Source: Paracoccus jeotgali (GTDB taxonomy: Bacteria > Pseudomonadota > Alphaproteobacteria > Rhodobacterales > Rhodobacteraceae). From it: a stretch of 64,000 nucleotides of DNA. The notes under the pieces are model-generated. The model was not told the DNA's origin, made no database searches, and was given only the letters and a program-made list of their open reading frames with translations. The stretch spans positions 2,947,501 to 3,011,500 of the forward strand of contig NZ_CP025583.1 in assembly GCF_002865605.1 (NCBI RefSeq). Reading direction: 5' to 3'. This document shows positions 10,298 to 18,358 of the stretch, in pieces. Numbering within the stretch: the stretch's first letter is position 1; every line of letters starts with the position of its first letter. A program made the position numbers and the translations under genes.

Positions 10298-11049
10298 GTT
10301 CGCTCCTGTCGTGTGATGTGGGTGCCGCCTGCCGCGCCGGTGATGGCGCGCAGCATCAGGCGATATTCGGTCGGGTTCGACAGGATGATGCTGCCCGCAG
10401 GCAGGCCCAGCATCCGGTCGATCAGCGCCCCTTCGGCCCGCATCCGCTGGTCCAGCGCGGCCACCGCCCGGTCCATCCGACCCGCCTCGGCGTCGCGGAT
10501 CGCGGCGGTCAGCACCGCGCGCCGGCCCTGCGACATGGCGATGATGGTCTCGCCCACCAAGCCGATCTCGGGGACGTCAAAGGCGCCCTCATCGACGCCC
10601 TGCGCGATCATCTCCAGCAGGACGGGCATGGCGGCCGCACTCGCCGCGGCGGTGATACGGGCAAAGAGGATATCGTTGCCGGGGCGCAGCATCACGTCGA
10701 GAAAGAACTTCATCTGCGGCGCCTGCTCGGCCTTCCAGCGGCTCGATTCGGCCAGAAAGGCGTTGAAGCGCGTCAGCGCATCCCCCGACGCCGCCGCCCG
10801 CGCCGCCTGCGCCGAGATCAGCGCGGCGGTGGTGAACCGCTCGACCACGCCGTCCAGCAGATCCTCCTTGGCGGCGAAATGGTGGTAGAAACCGCCCTTG
10901 GAAATCCCGGCCCGGGCCAGAACATCGGCGATGGTGACGTCGTCCCAGCCGCGGGCAAAGAACAGCCCCTGCGCCGCGTCCAGAATATCCGCCCGCCGCT
11001 GATCGGGTGCCATGCGCAGACGTTTGTGGGGTTCGGGCGGATTATCCAT
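10291..11049 (-). CDS. TetR/AcrR-family transcriptional regulator
   Basis: A 252-residue repressor-type protein. The N-terminal HTH spans roughly residues 18-62 ([20 protein letters not shown], then [20 protein letters not shown]), the classic TetR DNA-binding pattern. The helical C-terminal ligand domain is of normal length. The gene heads the minus-strand unit with the STAS-like protein and lies upstream of the RND pump genes, which suggests it controls the efflux system. A symmetric GACCA-N-TGGTC element lies 15 bases upstream of the start and is a probable autoregulatory operator. The ligand is unknown. Confidence 0.9.
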   Translation of the reverse strand: MDNPPEPHKRLRMAPDQRRADILDAAQGLFFARGWDDVTIADVLARAGISKGGFYHHFAAKEDLLDGVVERFTTAALISAQAARAAASGDALTRFNAFLAESSRWKAEQAPQMKFFLDVMLRPGNDILFARITAAASAAAMPVLLEMIAQGVDEGAFDVPEIGLVGETIIAMSQGRRAVLTAAIRDAEAGRMDRAVAALDQRMRAEGALIDRMLGLPAGSIILSNPTEYRLMLRAITGAAGGTHITRQERTC

Positions 11050-11063
11050 TCGGTCAATATACA

Positions 11064-11074
11064 GACCAGTGGTC
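11064..11074. promoter_or_regulatory. probable TetR operator
   Basis: GACCAGTGGTC is a perfect odd-centred palindrome located 15-25 bases upstream of the TetR start codon. ACCA-N-TGGT cores are frequent in TetR operators. Assignment to this regulator rests on position alone. Confidence 0.55.
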
Positions 11075-11174
11075 GGTAATTAAAGGGCGACACGAAATCG
11101 TCACCGATAATCCATGCGCGACCTGCCGCGCGACCTGTCGGACGACGCCCTTCGCGCCGCTTCTCAAAAAAATG

Positions 11175-11203
11175 TTGACTCGACGCGACTCAAAGTTCAT
11201 TCT
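11175..11203 (+). promoter_or_regulatory. predicted sigma-70 promoter of the catabolic operon
   Basis: TTGACT (11175-11180) and CATTCT (11198-11203) are separated by 17 bases, a fair match to -35 and -10 elements. The paired GAACA elements start six bases downstream, a good arrangement for repression. Confidence 0.45.
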
Positions 11204-11208
11204 CTTTT

Positions 11209-11233
11209 GAACAAAGTGTTCGTATATGAACAC
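11209..11233. promoter_or_regulatory. overlapping GAACA/TGTTC operator upstream of the catabolic operon
   Basis: Two overlapping palindromes share a half-site: GAACA-N3-TGTTC (11209-11221) and GTGTTC-N6-GAACAC (11216-11233). The second resembles GTTC-N6-GAAC sites bound by PcaR/PobR-type IclR regulators. The element lies just downstream of a predicted promoter and before the first gene, so one of the two IclR proteins of this island, most likely the one at 27721, is the candidate binder. Confidence 0.55.
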
Positions 11234-11258
11234 ACCTGCGGGATGGAGGAGACCAAGG

Positions 11259-11561
11259 GTGGATGCTTTCAAAGATCGACTCGCGCAGCATGGTCGCGAC
11301 AACGCGCGCCCGGCGCTGGCGCATCAATGCCGGGGCCGCGAGCTGGAGCCTGCCGAGGCGGTATTGACCGACGCGCTGATGCAGATCTATGCCGCCGGCA
11401 CGCATGATTACGCCGATGTCGCCGTGGCGTTGACCGAGCAGGGCGTGACCGCCCCCCGCTCTGGCCGCACCGATTGGAGCGAGGCGCTGCTGGCGCAAGA
11501 GCTTGCCGAAATCAACGCGTCGCTCGATGCGGCCTATGCCGAGCATGGCTATGGCGCTTGA
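11259..11561 (+). CDS. recombinase-like helix-turn-helix protein
   Basis: A 100-residue protein matching the small 'recombinase-like HTH domain' family, whose members I recall next to ring-hydroxylating oxygenase operons. The C-terminal half carries the resolvase-like helical segment YADVAVALTEQGVTAPRSGR. No serine-recombinase catalytic domain is present, so it cannot recombine DNA by itself. I chose GTG 11259, preceded by GGAGGAG at a good distance. The alternative ATG at 11226 falls inside the operator palindrome. It is the first gene of the operon and its 3' end overlaps the ABC ATPase start. A regulatory or accessory role is inference. Confidence 0.7.
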   Translation: MDAFKDRLAQHGRDNARPALAHQCRGRELEPAEAVLTDALMQIYAAGTHDYADVAVALTEQGVTAPRSGRTDWSEALLAQELAEINASLDAAYAEHGYGA

Positions 11562-12321
11562 GTTCCGGAACCTGACCAAGCAGTTCGCGACCAATTCGGG
11601 CGCCGTGCTGACCGCCATCCGCGATGTCACCTTCACCGTGAATACGGGCGAGTTCGTCTCGGTCGTGGGGCCGTCGGGCTGTGGCAAATCCACGCTGCTG
11701 TCGATGACGGCGGGTCTGTATCAGCCGACCTCGGGCGAGGTGCTGGTCAGCGGAGAGCCGGTGAACGGCCCCAACGATCACGTCGGCTTCATGCTGCAAA
11801 AGGATCTGCTGCTGCCCTGGCGCAATATCGTGTCAAACATCGAGTTCGGGCTGGAGTCGCGCCCGGTTTCCAAGGCCGAGCGGCGCGAGCGGGCGATGTT
11901 CGAACTGCGCCGCTGCCATCTGGACGGGTTCGAGCATCAATACCCCTATCAGCTTTCGGGCGGGATGCGTCAGCGCGCGGCGCTGGCCCGGACGCTGGCC
12001 ATCGACCCCGAGATCATCTTGCTGGACGAGCCGTTCTCGGCGTTGGACGCGCAGACCAAGCTGCTGCTGCAGAACAGCTTTGCCGAGACCATCGCGGAAA
12101 GCGGCAAGACCACGCTGCTGATCACCCATGACCTTGCCGAGGCGGTGCTGATGTCGGACCGCATCTTCGTGCTGTCCGAGCGTCCCGGCCAGATCGTCGC
12201 CGAGATCCGCGTCGATCTGCCCAACCGCAACCATCCGTTGAAGCGGCGAATGATGCCCGAGGTCGCCGATTATGCCTCGCAACTGTTCCGGCATCTGAAG
12301 CTCGAAGAAAAAGCCATCTGA
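11551..12321 (+). CDS. ABC transporter ATPase (NrtD/SsuB/TauB type)
   Basis: A roughly 256-residue ATP-binding subunit that powers import by the permease and binding protein encoded downstream. Walker A (GPSGCGKST), Q-loop (FMLQKDLLLPW), signature LSGGMRQR and Walker B (IILLDEPFSALD) followed by the H-loop (LLITHDLAEA) are intact. The start overlaps the preceding HTH gene. ATG 11545 and ATG 11551 are both possible and I use the second. The closest functional relatives import small organic acids, sulfonates or nitrate. In this operon the substrate is most likely the aromatic compound that the following genes degrade (inference). Confidence 0.92.
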   Translation: MALEFRNLTKQFATNSGAVLTAIRDVTFTVNTGEFVSVVGPSGCGKSTLLSMTAGLYQPTSGEVLVSGEPVNGPNDHVGFMLQKDLLLPWRNIVSNIEFGLESRPVSKAERRERAMFELRRCHLDGFEHQYPYQLSGGMRQRAALARTLAIDPEIILLDEPFSALDAQTKLLLQNSFAETIAESGKTTLLITHDLAEAVLMSDRIFVLSERPGQIVAEIRVDLPNRNHPLKRRMMPEVADYASQLFRHLKLEEKAI

Positions 12322-12351
12322 AGACTCCCACTTCCAACCGAGGACGATGAT

Positions 12352-13323
12352 ATGAACCGCCTGCTTATGACTGCCGCAGCCGCCGCGATCGCCTTGGGCG
12401 CCATGTCTGCCCAGGCCGCGGAAAAGGTGAATTACCTGTTCCCTGCGCCCGACTTCCTGCCCGCCTTCGCACCGTTCCAACTGGCTGAATCCAAAGGCTA
12501 TTTCGACGAGGCCGGGCTGGACGTCACCTTCCGCACCGGCAAGGGCGGCGCCGATGTGGCGACGCAGGTCGCGGCCGGGAACGTCGATATGGGCGGCGGC
12601 ATGGGCGACACCGCGATCATCGTCCGGCCCAACGGGCTGGAGGTGCGCGGCGTGGCGCTGCTGGGCGGCAAGGGCCTGACCCAGCTGGCTTGGCGCGCCG
12701 ATAGCGGCATCACCGGCCCCGAGGATTTCAAGGGCAAGAATATCGGCGTCATCTCGTTTCAGGATACCGCCTATTACAACCTGCTGGGCGTGCTGGCCTC
12801 GGTCGGGCTGGACAAGTCGGATGTCAGCATACAGGCCGTGGGCGCGGGCGGGATCATCCAGCTGATGATCGCGGGCCGTCTGGACGCCATGTCGGGCGTG
12901 CCGGAATGGGTCGCGGCCATCGAAGGGGCCGGCGTCGAGATCGGGCAGGCGCCCGTCGACACCATCTTCCCGGCCATGGCGCAGGCGATCATCGCCTCGG
13001 ACAAGACCATCGCCGAGCGTCCCGAGATGGTAAGGGGCTTTGTCGGCGCCGTCCTGCGCGCGGTGCGCGACATCGAGGCCGATCCGGCCCAGGCTGCCAA
13101 GGATTTCGTCGCCGTCGTGCCCCAGCAGACCGGCAAGGAAGCCGAGATCGAGGCGATCATGACCGCCTATGCCAACAAGGTCTATCCCGAGGGCGAGGGC
13201 CAGCCGCTGGGCGCCTTTGATCCGGCGCGGATCGAGGCGGTGCAGGATTTCTATGTCGAGGCCGGCATCATCCAGTCGCCCAGCCCGATCGATAGCCTGT
13301 ACACCAACGAGTTCGTCCAATGA
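12352..13323 (+). CDS. ABC transporter substrate-binding protein (NMT1/SsuA-like)
   Basis: A 323-residue periplasmic protein with a Sec signal peptide (MNRLLMTAAAAAIALGAMSA, cleavage near AQA-AE). The mature part has the NMT1/THI5-like type II binding fold: an early segment FAPFQLAESKGYFDEAGLDV and the hinge region GAGGIIQLMIAGRLDAM. It would capture the substrate and deliver it to the permease. A ribosome-binding GAGGA is at 12339-12343. The stop overlaps the permease start by four bases. The binding pocket cannot be read for specificity. Confidence 0.9.
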   Translation: MNRLLMTAAAAAIALGAMSAQAAEKVNYLFPAPDFLPAFAPFQLAESKGYFDEAGLDVTFRTGKGGADVATQVAAGNVDMGGGMGDTAIIVRPNGLEVRGVALLGGKGLTQLAWRADSGITGPEDFKGKNIGVISFQDTAYYNLLGVLASVGLDKSDVSIQAVGAGGIIQLMIAGRLDAMSGVPEWVAAIEGAGVEIGQAPVDTIFPAMAQAIIASDKTIAERPEMVRGFVGAVLRAVRDIEADPAQAAKDFVAVVPQQTGKEAEIEAIMTAYANKVYPEGEGQPLGAFDPARIEAVQDFYVEAGIIQSPSPIDSLYTNEFVQ

Positions 13324-14135
13324 GCAGCGCCACCGCCACCGCCGGGGTCGCCCCCGCCCCGGTGCGGATCCGCCCGCCGCGCACGGCGATGTATGTAAGC
13401 CTCGGCTTCCTCGCCGTTCTGCTGGCAGCGTGGCAGATCCTGCCGCCGGCGCTGGACGTCCCGCGCTATATCATCCCGACGCTGTCGGAATGTCTGGCAG
13501 AGTTCGGCCGCATGTGGGCCAATGAGGGGCTGCTGGGCCACACGCTGTCGACGGCGCTGTATACCGTCCTCGGCTTTGCCATCGGCAGCGCGCTGGGTGC
13601 GGTGCTGGGCTATCTGCTGGGCATGTCCGAATTCTGGGAAAAGGTGCTGTCGCCCTACATCCTGGCCCTGCAGATCGCGCCCAAGGTCGCCTTCGCGCCG
13701 CTGTTCATCATGTGGTTCGGCTATAACGCCATGCCCAAGCTGCTGGTCACGGTGCTGATCGTGTTCTTCCCGGTGCTGGTCAACGTGCTGCAGGCGATGC
13801 GGACCATCGACCGCGATCTGGTCAACCTCGCCCGCGCCTATAACCTGTCGCGCTGGAGCATCTTTCTGAAGGTCGAGATGCCCTCGACCCTGCCCAACCT
13901 GATGGCCGGGCTGCGCATCGCCTCGACCCTTGCGGTGATCGGCGTGACCGTGGGCGAGCTCGTCGGCGGCAACACCGGTCTGGGCTTCCTGATTTCCTAT
14001 GGCGGGGGGCAGGCCAATGCCGCGATGGTCTTTGACGCGATCATCCTGCTGACCGTCATCGGCATCCTGCTTTATTTCGCCATCGTCCGGGTCGAGACGC
14101 GCCTGCTGCACTATCTGCCGCGCGCCCAGGTCTGA
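13320..14135 (+). CDS. ABC transporter permease (SsuC/TauC type)
   Basis: A 271-residue inner-membrane subunit with about six hydrophobic segments, beginning at residues 25-45 (MYVSLGFLAVLLAAWQIL). The BPD transport signature loop that contacts the ATPase is near residues 175-205 (LARAYNLSRWSIFLKVEMPS). It completes the first importer of the island. The similar permease at 32481 shares the motif (I/L)APLFI(M/L)WFG. Translation is coupled to the binding protein gene (ATGA overlap). Confidence 0.92.
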   Translation: MSSATATAGVAPAPVRIRPPRTAMYVSLGFLAVLLAAWQILPPALDVPRYIIPTLSECLAEFGRMWANEGLLGHTLSTALYTVLGFAIGSALGAVLGYLLGMSEFWEKVLSPYILALQIAPKVAFAPLFIMWFGYNAMPKLLVTVLIVFFPVLVNVLQAMRTIDRDLVNLARAYNLSRWSIFLKVEMPSTLPNLMAGLRIASTLAVIGVTVGELVGGNTGLGFLISYGGGQANAAMVFDAIILLTVIGILLYFAIVRVETRLLHYLPRAQV

Positions 14136-14177
14136 TCCGTCACCCCCTGCCAACCGTCACATCCGAAGGAGAAGTCC

Positions 14178-14744
14178 ATGTCTGCCGCTCCAAAGAAGTT
14201 TCCGTCGGTCGAACCCGACGACGTGGTGATCCCCGAAGGCAAAAGCCTTGGCGAATGGGTCGAAAGCCGGACCGCGCGTTATGAGACGCGGACGCTCGAC
14301 TGGGACGCGCTGAAGTTCCAGGCGGACTACGACCCGATCTATCGCCGTGCGCAGATGCGCTATATCGGCACCGGCGCCACCGGCGTCGCCGATGACGAGA
14401 ACGTCGTCCCGGCCGAGAACTTCACCTTCTCGACCATGGTGCTGCCGGCCGGCTGCGAAGGGCCGCTGCACATCCACCGCGACGCCGAAGAGGTGTTCTT
14501 CATCCTCAAGGGCCACAAGATCCGCTTCTTCATCGAGCACAAGGGCGAGATGGTCGAGACGGTGCTGACCGAACGCGATCTGGTCTCGGTCCCGCCCGGC
14601 GTCTATCGCGGCCTGCGCAACGAGGGCATCGAAGAGGCGCTGATGTGCGTGCTGATCGGCAACCCCAAGCCGGTCACCCCGACCTATCCGCCCGATCACC
14701 CGGTCTCGAAGATCAAGCGCGACAAGAAACCCGACGCCGCCTGA
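14178..14744 (+). CDS. cupin-domain protein
   Basis: A 188-residue single-cupin protein. The metal-site region reads GPLHIHRDAEEVFFILKGHK, giving the HxH...E pattern of the first cupin motif. The second motif is degenerate (LVSVPPGVYRGLRNEG, no clear His). The segment RAQMRYIGTGATG and the overall layout match the N-terminal half of the two-cupin protein at 28731, so the two are paralogues. Such proteins include dioxygenases, isomerases and ligand-binding proteins, so the reaction is unknown. It lies 42 bases after the importer and 74 bases before the Rieske oxygenase and has an AAGGAG-type ribosome site. Confidence 0.8.
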   Translation: MSAAPKKFPSVEPDDVVIPEGKSLGEWVESRTARYETRTLDWDALKFQADYDPIYRRAQMRYIGTGATGVADDENVVPAENFTFSTMVLPAGCEGPLHIHRDAEEVFFILKGHKIRFFIEHKGEMVETVLTERDLVSVPPGVYRGLRNEGIEEALMCVLIGNPKPVTPTYPPDHPVSKIKRDKKPDAA

Positions 14745-14818
14745 CATCGCCTGACATCGCGGGGCAGGGCGCCATCGCCCGCCCCCCTTTGGCCCCGGCC
14801 GCAAGGAGAGAGAGAGAC

Positions 14819-15862
14819 ATGACCGCCATCGACAAGAAGTCCCTCATCGAACAGCGCGTGAATACCGGCCTGCTGGGCCAGTGGTATCCGGTCGCCAAAT
14901 CGGTCGAGGTCAAGGGCACGCGCCCGCTGGGCATCACCGCGCTGGGGCAAAAGCTGGTGCTGTGGCGCGACGGCGCCGGCCAGATCCAGTGCATCGAGGA
15001 TTTCTGCCCCCATCGCGGCGCACCGCTGTCCTATGGCGAGGTGCATGAGGGCAATATCGGCTGCCGCTATCACGGCGTCGTCGTCAATGGTGAAGGCGTG
15101 GTGGTGCGGGTTCCGGCGATGCCCGAATGTGCGCTGGAAGGCCGCAAGGCGCTGGCCTCGTTCGAGGTCTTCGAATCCAACGACGCGGTGTTTGTCTATA
15201 TCCCCTCCGCCGAACAGCCCGAGGCGCCCGAATTCGTGCTGCCGCAGGAACTGGCCTCGGACGAATGGACCGGCTTTCTGTGCACCGCCGTCTGGGGCAC
15301 GAATTACCGCTATGCGCTCGATAATCTCGCCGATCCGATGCATGGCTGCTATCTGCATTCCGAAAGCTTCACGCTGGCCTACGGCTCGAAACAGGACCTG
15401 ATGAAGCTCGACAAGACCGAGTCCGGCTTTCACATCAGCCGCGTCGGTCAGGTGGGCGAGAACTTCGACTGGAGCGAGTTCGAGGTCCATCCCGGCAACA
15501 TGTTCTGCTTTCTGGACATCCCCTATCCGCCGGCCGCCGGTCCGGGCGGGTTCATGCGGATCGTCGGCATGGTGCTGCCCATCGACGAGACGCATTGCAA
15601 GGTGTTCTTCTGGCGGCTGCGCAAGGTCTCGGGCCTGGCCCGCGACAGCTGGCGCCTGCTGTATCGCGCCAAGCTGGAAGAGAACCACTGGAACGTGCTG
15701 GAACAGGACCGGGTGATGCTGGAAGGCATGCCCGACGACGCCCGCAAGCGCGAGATGCTGTATCAGCACGATATCGGCGTCAGCCGCATCCGCCAGATGC
15801 TGACCCGCGCAGCCAAGTCGCAGGTCGAGGCCGAACTGGCCCAGTCGCAGGCGGCCGAGTGA
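14819..15862 (+). CDS. Rieske-type aromatic-ring-hydroxylating oxygenase, alpha subunit
   Basis: A 347-residue oxygenase that would use O2 and two electrons to hydroxylate an aromatic or related substrate. The Rieske [2Fe-2S] ligands are Cys63-x-His65 (CPHRG) and Cys82-x2-His85 (CRYHG). The mononuclear iron site is in DNLADPMHGCYLH, with His175 and His180 and the bridging Asp168 or Asp172. The short length and the absence of a beta-subunit gene nearby fit the homo-oligomeric phthalate/vanillate-demethylase-like group. No ferredoxin is encoded. The only electron carriers are the reductase and flavodoxin at 23184 and 24411. The start at ATG 14819 follows AAGGAGAGAG. The stop overlaps the next start (TGATG). 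Confidence 0.93.
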   Translation: MTAIDKKSLIEQRVNTGLLGQWYPVAKSVEVKGTRPLGITALGQKLVLWRDGAGQIQCIEDFCPHRGAPLSYGEVHEGNIGCRYHGVVVNGEGVVVRVPAMPECALEGRKALASFEVFESNDAVFVYIPSAEQPEAPEFVLPQELASDEWTGFLCTAVWGTNYRYALDNLADPMHGCYLHSESFTLAYGSKQDLMKLDKTESGFHISRVGQVGENFDWSEFEVHPGNMFCFLDIPYPPAAGPGGFMRIVGMVLPIDETHCKVFFWRLRKVSGLARDSWRLLYRAKLEENHWNVLEQDRVMLEGMPDDARKREMLYQHDIGVSRIRQMLTRAAKSQVEAELAQSQAAE

Positions 15863-16599
15863 TGCTGGCCGGTCGCACCATCCTTGTCACCGGCGCGGCG
15901 CGCGGTCTGGGGGCGGAAATCGCCCGCGGCCTCGCCCGACACGGCGCGACGCTGATCCTGGCCGACATCGCCGAGGATGAGGGCCGCGCCACCGCAGACG
16001 AGCTGGGGGCGAGCTTTCTGCCCGTCGATCTGGGCGATCCGGCCTCGATCACGGGGCTGGCCGAGGCTGTTGCCGACGCAGGCGGCGGGCGGCTGCACGG
16101 GCTGGTCAATAACGGCGCCATCGCCACCGGCATCGGCGGCATCGGCTTCGACGAGATCGAGATCGACAGCTGGGACCGGGTGATGCGGGTCAATGTCCGC
16201 GGCACCTGGCTGATGACCCGCGCCGCCGCGCCGCTGCTGCGGGCTTCCGGCTCAGGTCGGGTGGTGAATGTGGCTTCCGACACGGCGCTGTGGGGCGCGC
16301 CCCGGCTGCTGTCCTATGTGGCGTCCAAGGGCGCGGTGATCTCGATGACCCGCTCGCTGGCACGAGAGCTGGGCCCCGACCGGATCGGCGTCGCTGCCGT
16401 CGCGCCGGGCATACTGACCACCGCCTCGACCGAATACGTCCCCGAGGCGCGTCACCGGCTGTATGCCGAGGGTCGCGCCGTCCCCGGTCCGCAGCGCCCC
16501 GAGGAGATCGTCGACACCATCGCTTTTCTGCTGACCGAAGGGGCGCTGACCCTGACCGGGCAGCTTCTCCCGGTCAATAACGGCTTCGTCTTTGCCTGA
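15862..16599 (+). CDS. short-chain dehydrogenase/reductase
   Basis: A 245-residue NAD(P)-dependent SDR. The cofactor motif is TGAARGLGAEIA (residues 10-21), the structural NNGA follows at about residue 88 (NNG in LVNNGAIATG), and the active site has the Ser-Tyr-Lys arrangement (VNVASDT, then SYVASKGAV). It directly follows the Rieske gene with a one-base overlap, so a role as cis-dihydrodiol dehydrogenase, rearomatising the oxygenase product to a catechol, is a reasonable inference. SDR sequence alone does not prove the substrate. Confidence 0.9.
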   Translation: MLAGRTILVTGAARGLGAEIARGLARHGATLILADIAEDEGRATADELGASFLPVDLGDPASITGLAEAVADAGGGRLHGLVNNGAIATGIGGIGFDEIEIDSWDRVMRVNVRGTWLMTRAAAPLLRASGSGRVVNVASDTALWGAPRLLSYVASKGAVISMTRSLARELGPDRIGVAAVAPGILTTASTEYVPEARHRLYAEGRAVPGPQRPEEIVDTIAFLLTEGALTLTGQLLPVNNGFVFA

Positions 16600-16608
16600 G
16601 GAAACACG

Positions 16609-17415
16609 ATGTTCACGCCGCGCCATTCCTTGCAGATCGACTATCGCGAACGGGCCGGGACCGGTCCGGCGCTGGTGCTGCTGCATGGCATCGGCTCGAA
16701 CGCCGAGTCATTCGCGGGCCTGTTGCCGTTCCTGCCGATGGATTGGCGCGTGATCGCGTGGAACGCGCCCGGCTATCTCGGCTCGGCCCCGCTCGACACG
16801 GATTGGCCCATGGCTGCCGACTACGCGCAGGCGCTGGCCGGGTTGCTGGATCGGCTGGATCTGGACCGGGTGACGCTGGCGGGGCACTCGCTGGGGGCGC
16901 TGATGGCGACGGCCTATGCGGTCGCGCATCCGGACCGGGTCAGCCGTCTGGTGCTGGCCTCGCCCGCGCTTGGCCACGGCATCGCGCTGGGCGCGACCCT
17001 CAGCCCCGCCGCGCAGGACCGCATCGACGAATTGGCGCGGCTTGGCCCGCAGGAATTCGCGAAAGCCCGCGCGCCGCGCCTGGTCTTTCGTCCGCAGGAC
17101 AACCCTGACCTTCTGGCCGCCGTCGAGGCCGGCATGGCGCAGGTGACAAGCCCCGGCTACGCGCAGGCGTCGCGGATGCTGGCCTCGGGTCGGCTGCTGG
17201 ACGACGCGGCGCGGCTTGCGGTCCCCACCGACGTCATCGTCGGGGTCGAGGATGTCGTGACCCCGCCCGAGGGCGCGCGCCGGCTTTACGCGGCCATCCC
17301 TGCGCCCCTTCGCGGCCAATTGACCGAAGTGCCCGCCGCCGGGCACGCGCTGGCCACCCAGGCACCCCTCGCCTTCGCTCAGGCGGTGGCGGCCCAGAAC
17401 ACGCCGGTCCTGTGA
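16609..17415 (+). CDS. alpha/beta-fold hydrolase
   Basis: A 268-residue hydrolase with the oxyanion segment LLHGIGSNAES and the nucleophile elbow GHSLG (Ser94). The likely acid is in VIVGVEDVVTP and the catalytic His in AAGHALATQAP near the C-terminus. Meta-cleavage-product hydrolases (BphD/MhpC type) have this size and layout. Coming just before an extradiol dioxygenase gene, it probably cleaves the ring-opened product. An ester or lactone hydrolase is the alternative. The gene follows the SDR by nine bases. Confidence 0.87.
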   Translation: MFTPRHSLQIDYRERAGTGPALVLLHGIGSNAESFAGLLPFLPMDWRVIAWNAPGYLGSAPLDTDWPMAADYAQALAGLLDRLDLDRVTLAGHSLGALMATAYAVAHPDRVSRLVLASPALGHGIALGATLSPAAQDRIDELARLGPQEFAKARAPRLVFRPQDNPDLLAAVEAGMAQVTSPGYAQASRMLASGRLLDDAARLAVPTDVIVGVEDVVTPPEGARRLYAAIPAPLRGQLTEVPAAGHALATQAPLAFAQAVAAQNTPVL

Positions 17416-17443
17416 CCGGCCCGAACCAGAGAGGACACATGCG

Positions 17444-18358
17444 ATGACAGAGCCAGTCCGAGTCGGATCGCTGCGCGGCATCATGATGCGCGGCCCGGAT
17501 GTCAGCGCCACGCTGCCATTCTATCAGGACATGTGGGGGCTGAGCCTGTCCCATCAGGAAGACGGCCTGGCCCTGCTGCGCGGCACCGGGACCGAACCCT
17601 TCCTGTACGGGCTGAAGGACGGCCCGGTCTATGGGATCGAATATGTCCATTTCGCCATGCCCGACCGCGAGTCGATGGACGCCCTGCACGCGCAGATCGT
17701 CGCCCGCGGTCACACGCCCCTGGGCCAGCCGGCCGAGTTCGACGACTGGGTCGGCGGCTATGGGTTCGAGACGCTGGACCCGGACAACCGCCGGCTGCGG
17801 TTTCGCACCGACGCCCGCGTGCTGGACGACCAGAAGGACTGGGCCAAGCCGAAAAAGGTCAGCCATGTGGTGCTGAACACCCCCGACATGGAAGGCACGC
17901 AGAAATTCTATGAGGACGTGCTGGGCTTCCGCACCTCGGACTATTCCGCCGACCAGATGGTCTTCCTGCGCTGCAATTCGGACCACCACTCGATCGCGCT
18001 GGTCCGCGCCAATTACCCCAGCGTCAACCATGTCGCCTTCGAGATGCCGACGCTGGACGAGTTCATGCGCGGCATCGGGCGGATGAAGCAAAAGGGCCAT
18101 GTCCCGACCTGGGGTCCGGGCCGCCACGGCCCCGGCAACAACCCGTTTGCCTATTTCGTCTCGCCCTCGGGTTTCGTGATCGAGTTCACCTCGGAACTGC
18201 AGCAGATCGACGAGGCGACGCACGAACCCAAGGTCTGGTCGCGCGCCGACCCCGAGGCGATGGACCGCTGGATGACCGCCGGCCCACCCACCCCGGCGCA
18301 GCGCGCCGTCATGCAGGGCCGGCCCGATCCCGGCTTTCCCGAGTTGAGGACCGAGTGA
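17444..18358 (+). CDS. type I extradiol ring-cleavage dioxygenase (VOC family)
   Basis: A 304-residue two-domain vicinal-oxygen-chelate protein of the BphC/catechol 2,3-dioxygenase type. The metal ligands are recognisable in the C-terminal domain: His141 (VSHVVLN), His196 (VNHVAFEM) and Glu247 (FVIEFTSE). A likely catalytic His lies in SDHHSIAL (181-182) and Tyr237 near the end. The N-terminal domain lacks the ligands, as in the family. It would open a catechol ring next to the two hydroxyls. Its place between the hydrolase and a second SDR supports a meta-cleavage pathway. Confidence 0.9.
   Translation: MTEPVRVGSLRGIMMRGPDVSATLPFYQDMWGLSLSHQEDGLALLRGTGTEPFLYGLKDGPVYGIEYVHFAMPDRESMDALHAQIVARGHTPLGQPAEFDDWVGGYGFETLDPDNRRLRFRTDARVLDDQKDWAKPKKVSHVVLNTPDMEGTQKFYEDVLGFRTSDYSADQMVFLRCNSDHHSIALVRANYPSVNHVAFEMPTLDEFMRGIGRMKQKGHVPTWGPGRHGPGNNPFAYFVSPSGFVIEFTSELQQIDEATHEPKVWSRADPEAMDRWMTAGPPTPAQRAVMQGRPDPGFPELRTE

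Noticed and set aside
11259..11561. Site-specific recombinase
   Set aside because: Only a short HTH-like segment is present, with no catalytic serine domain, so recombination activity is not supported.
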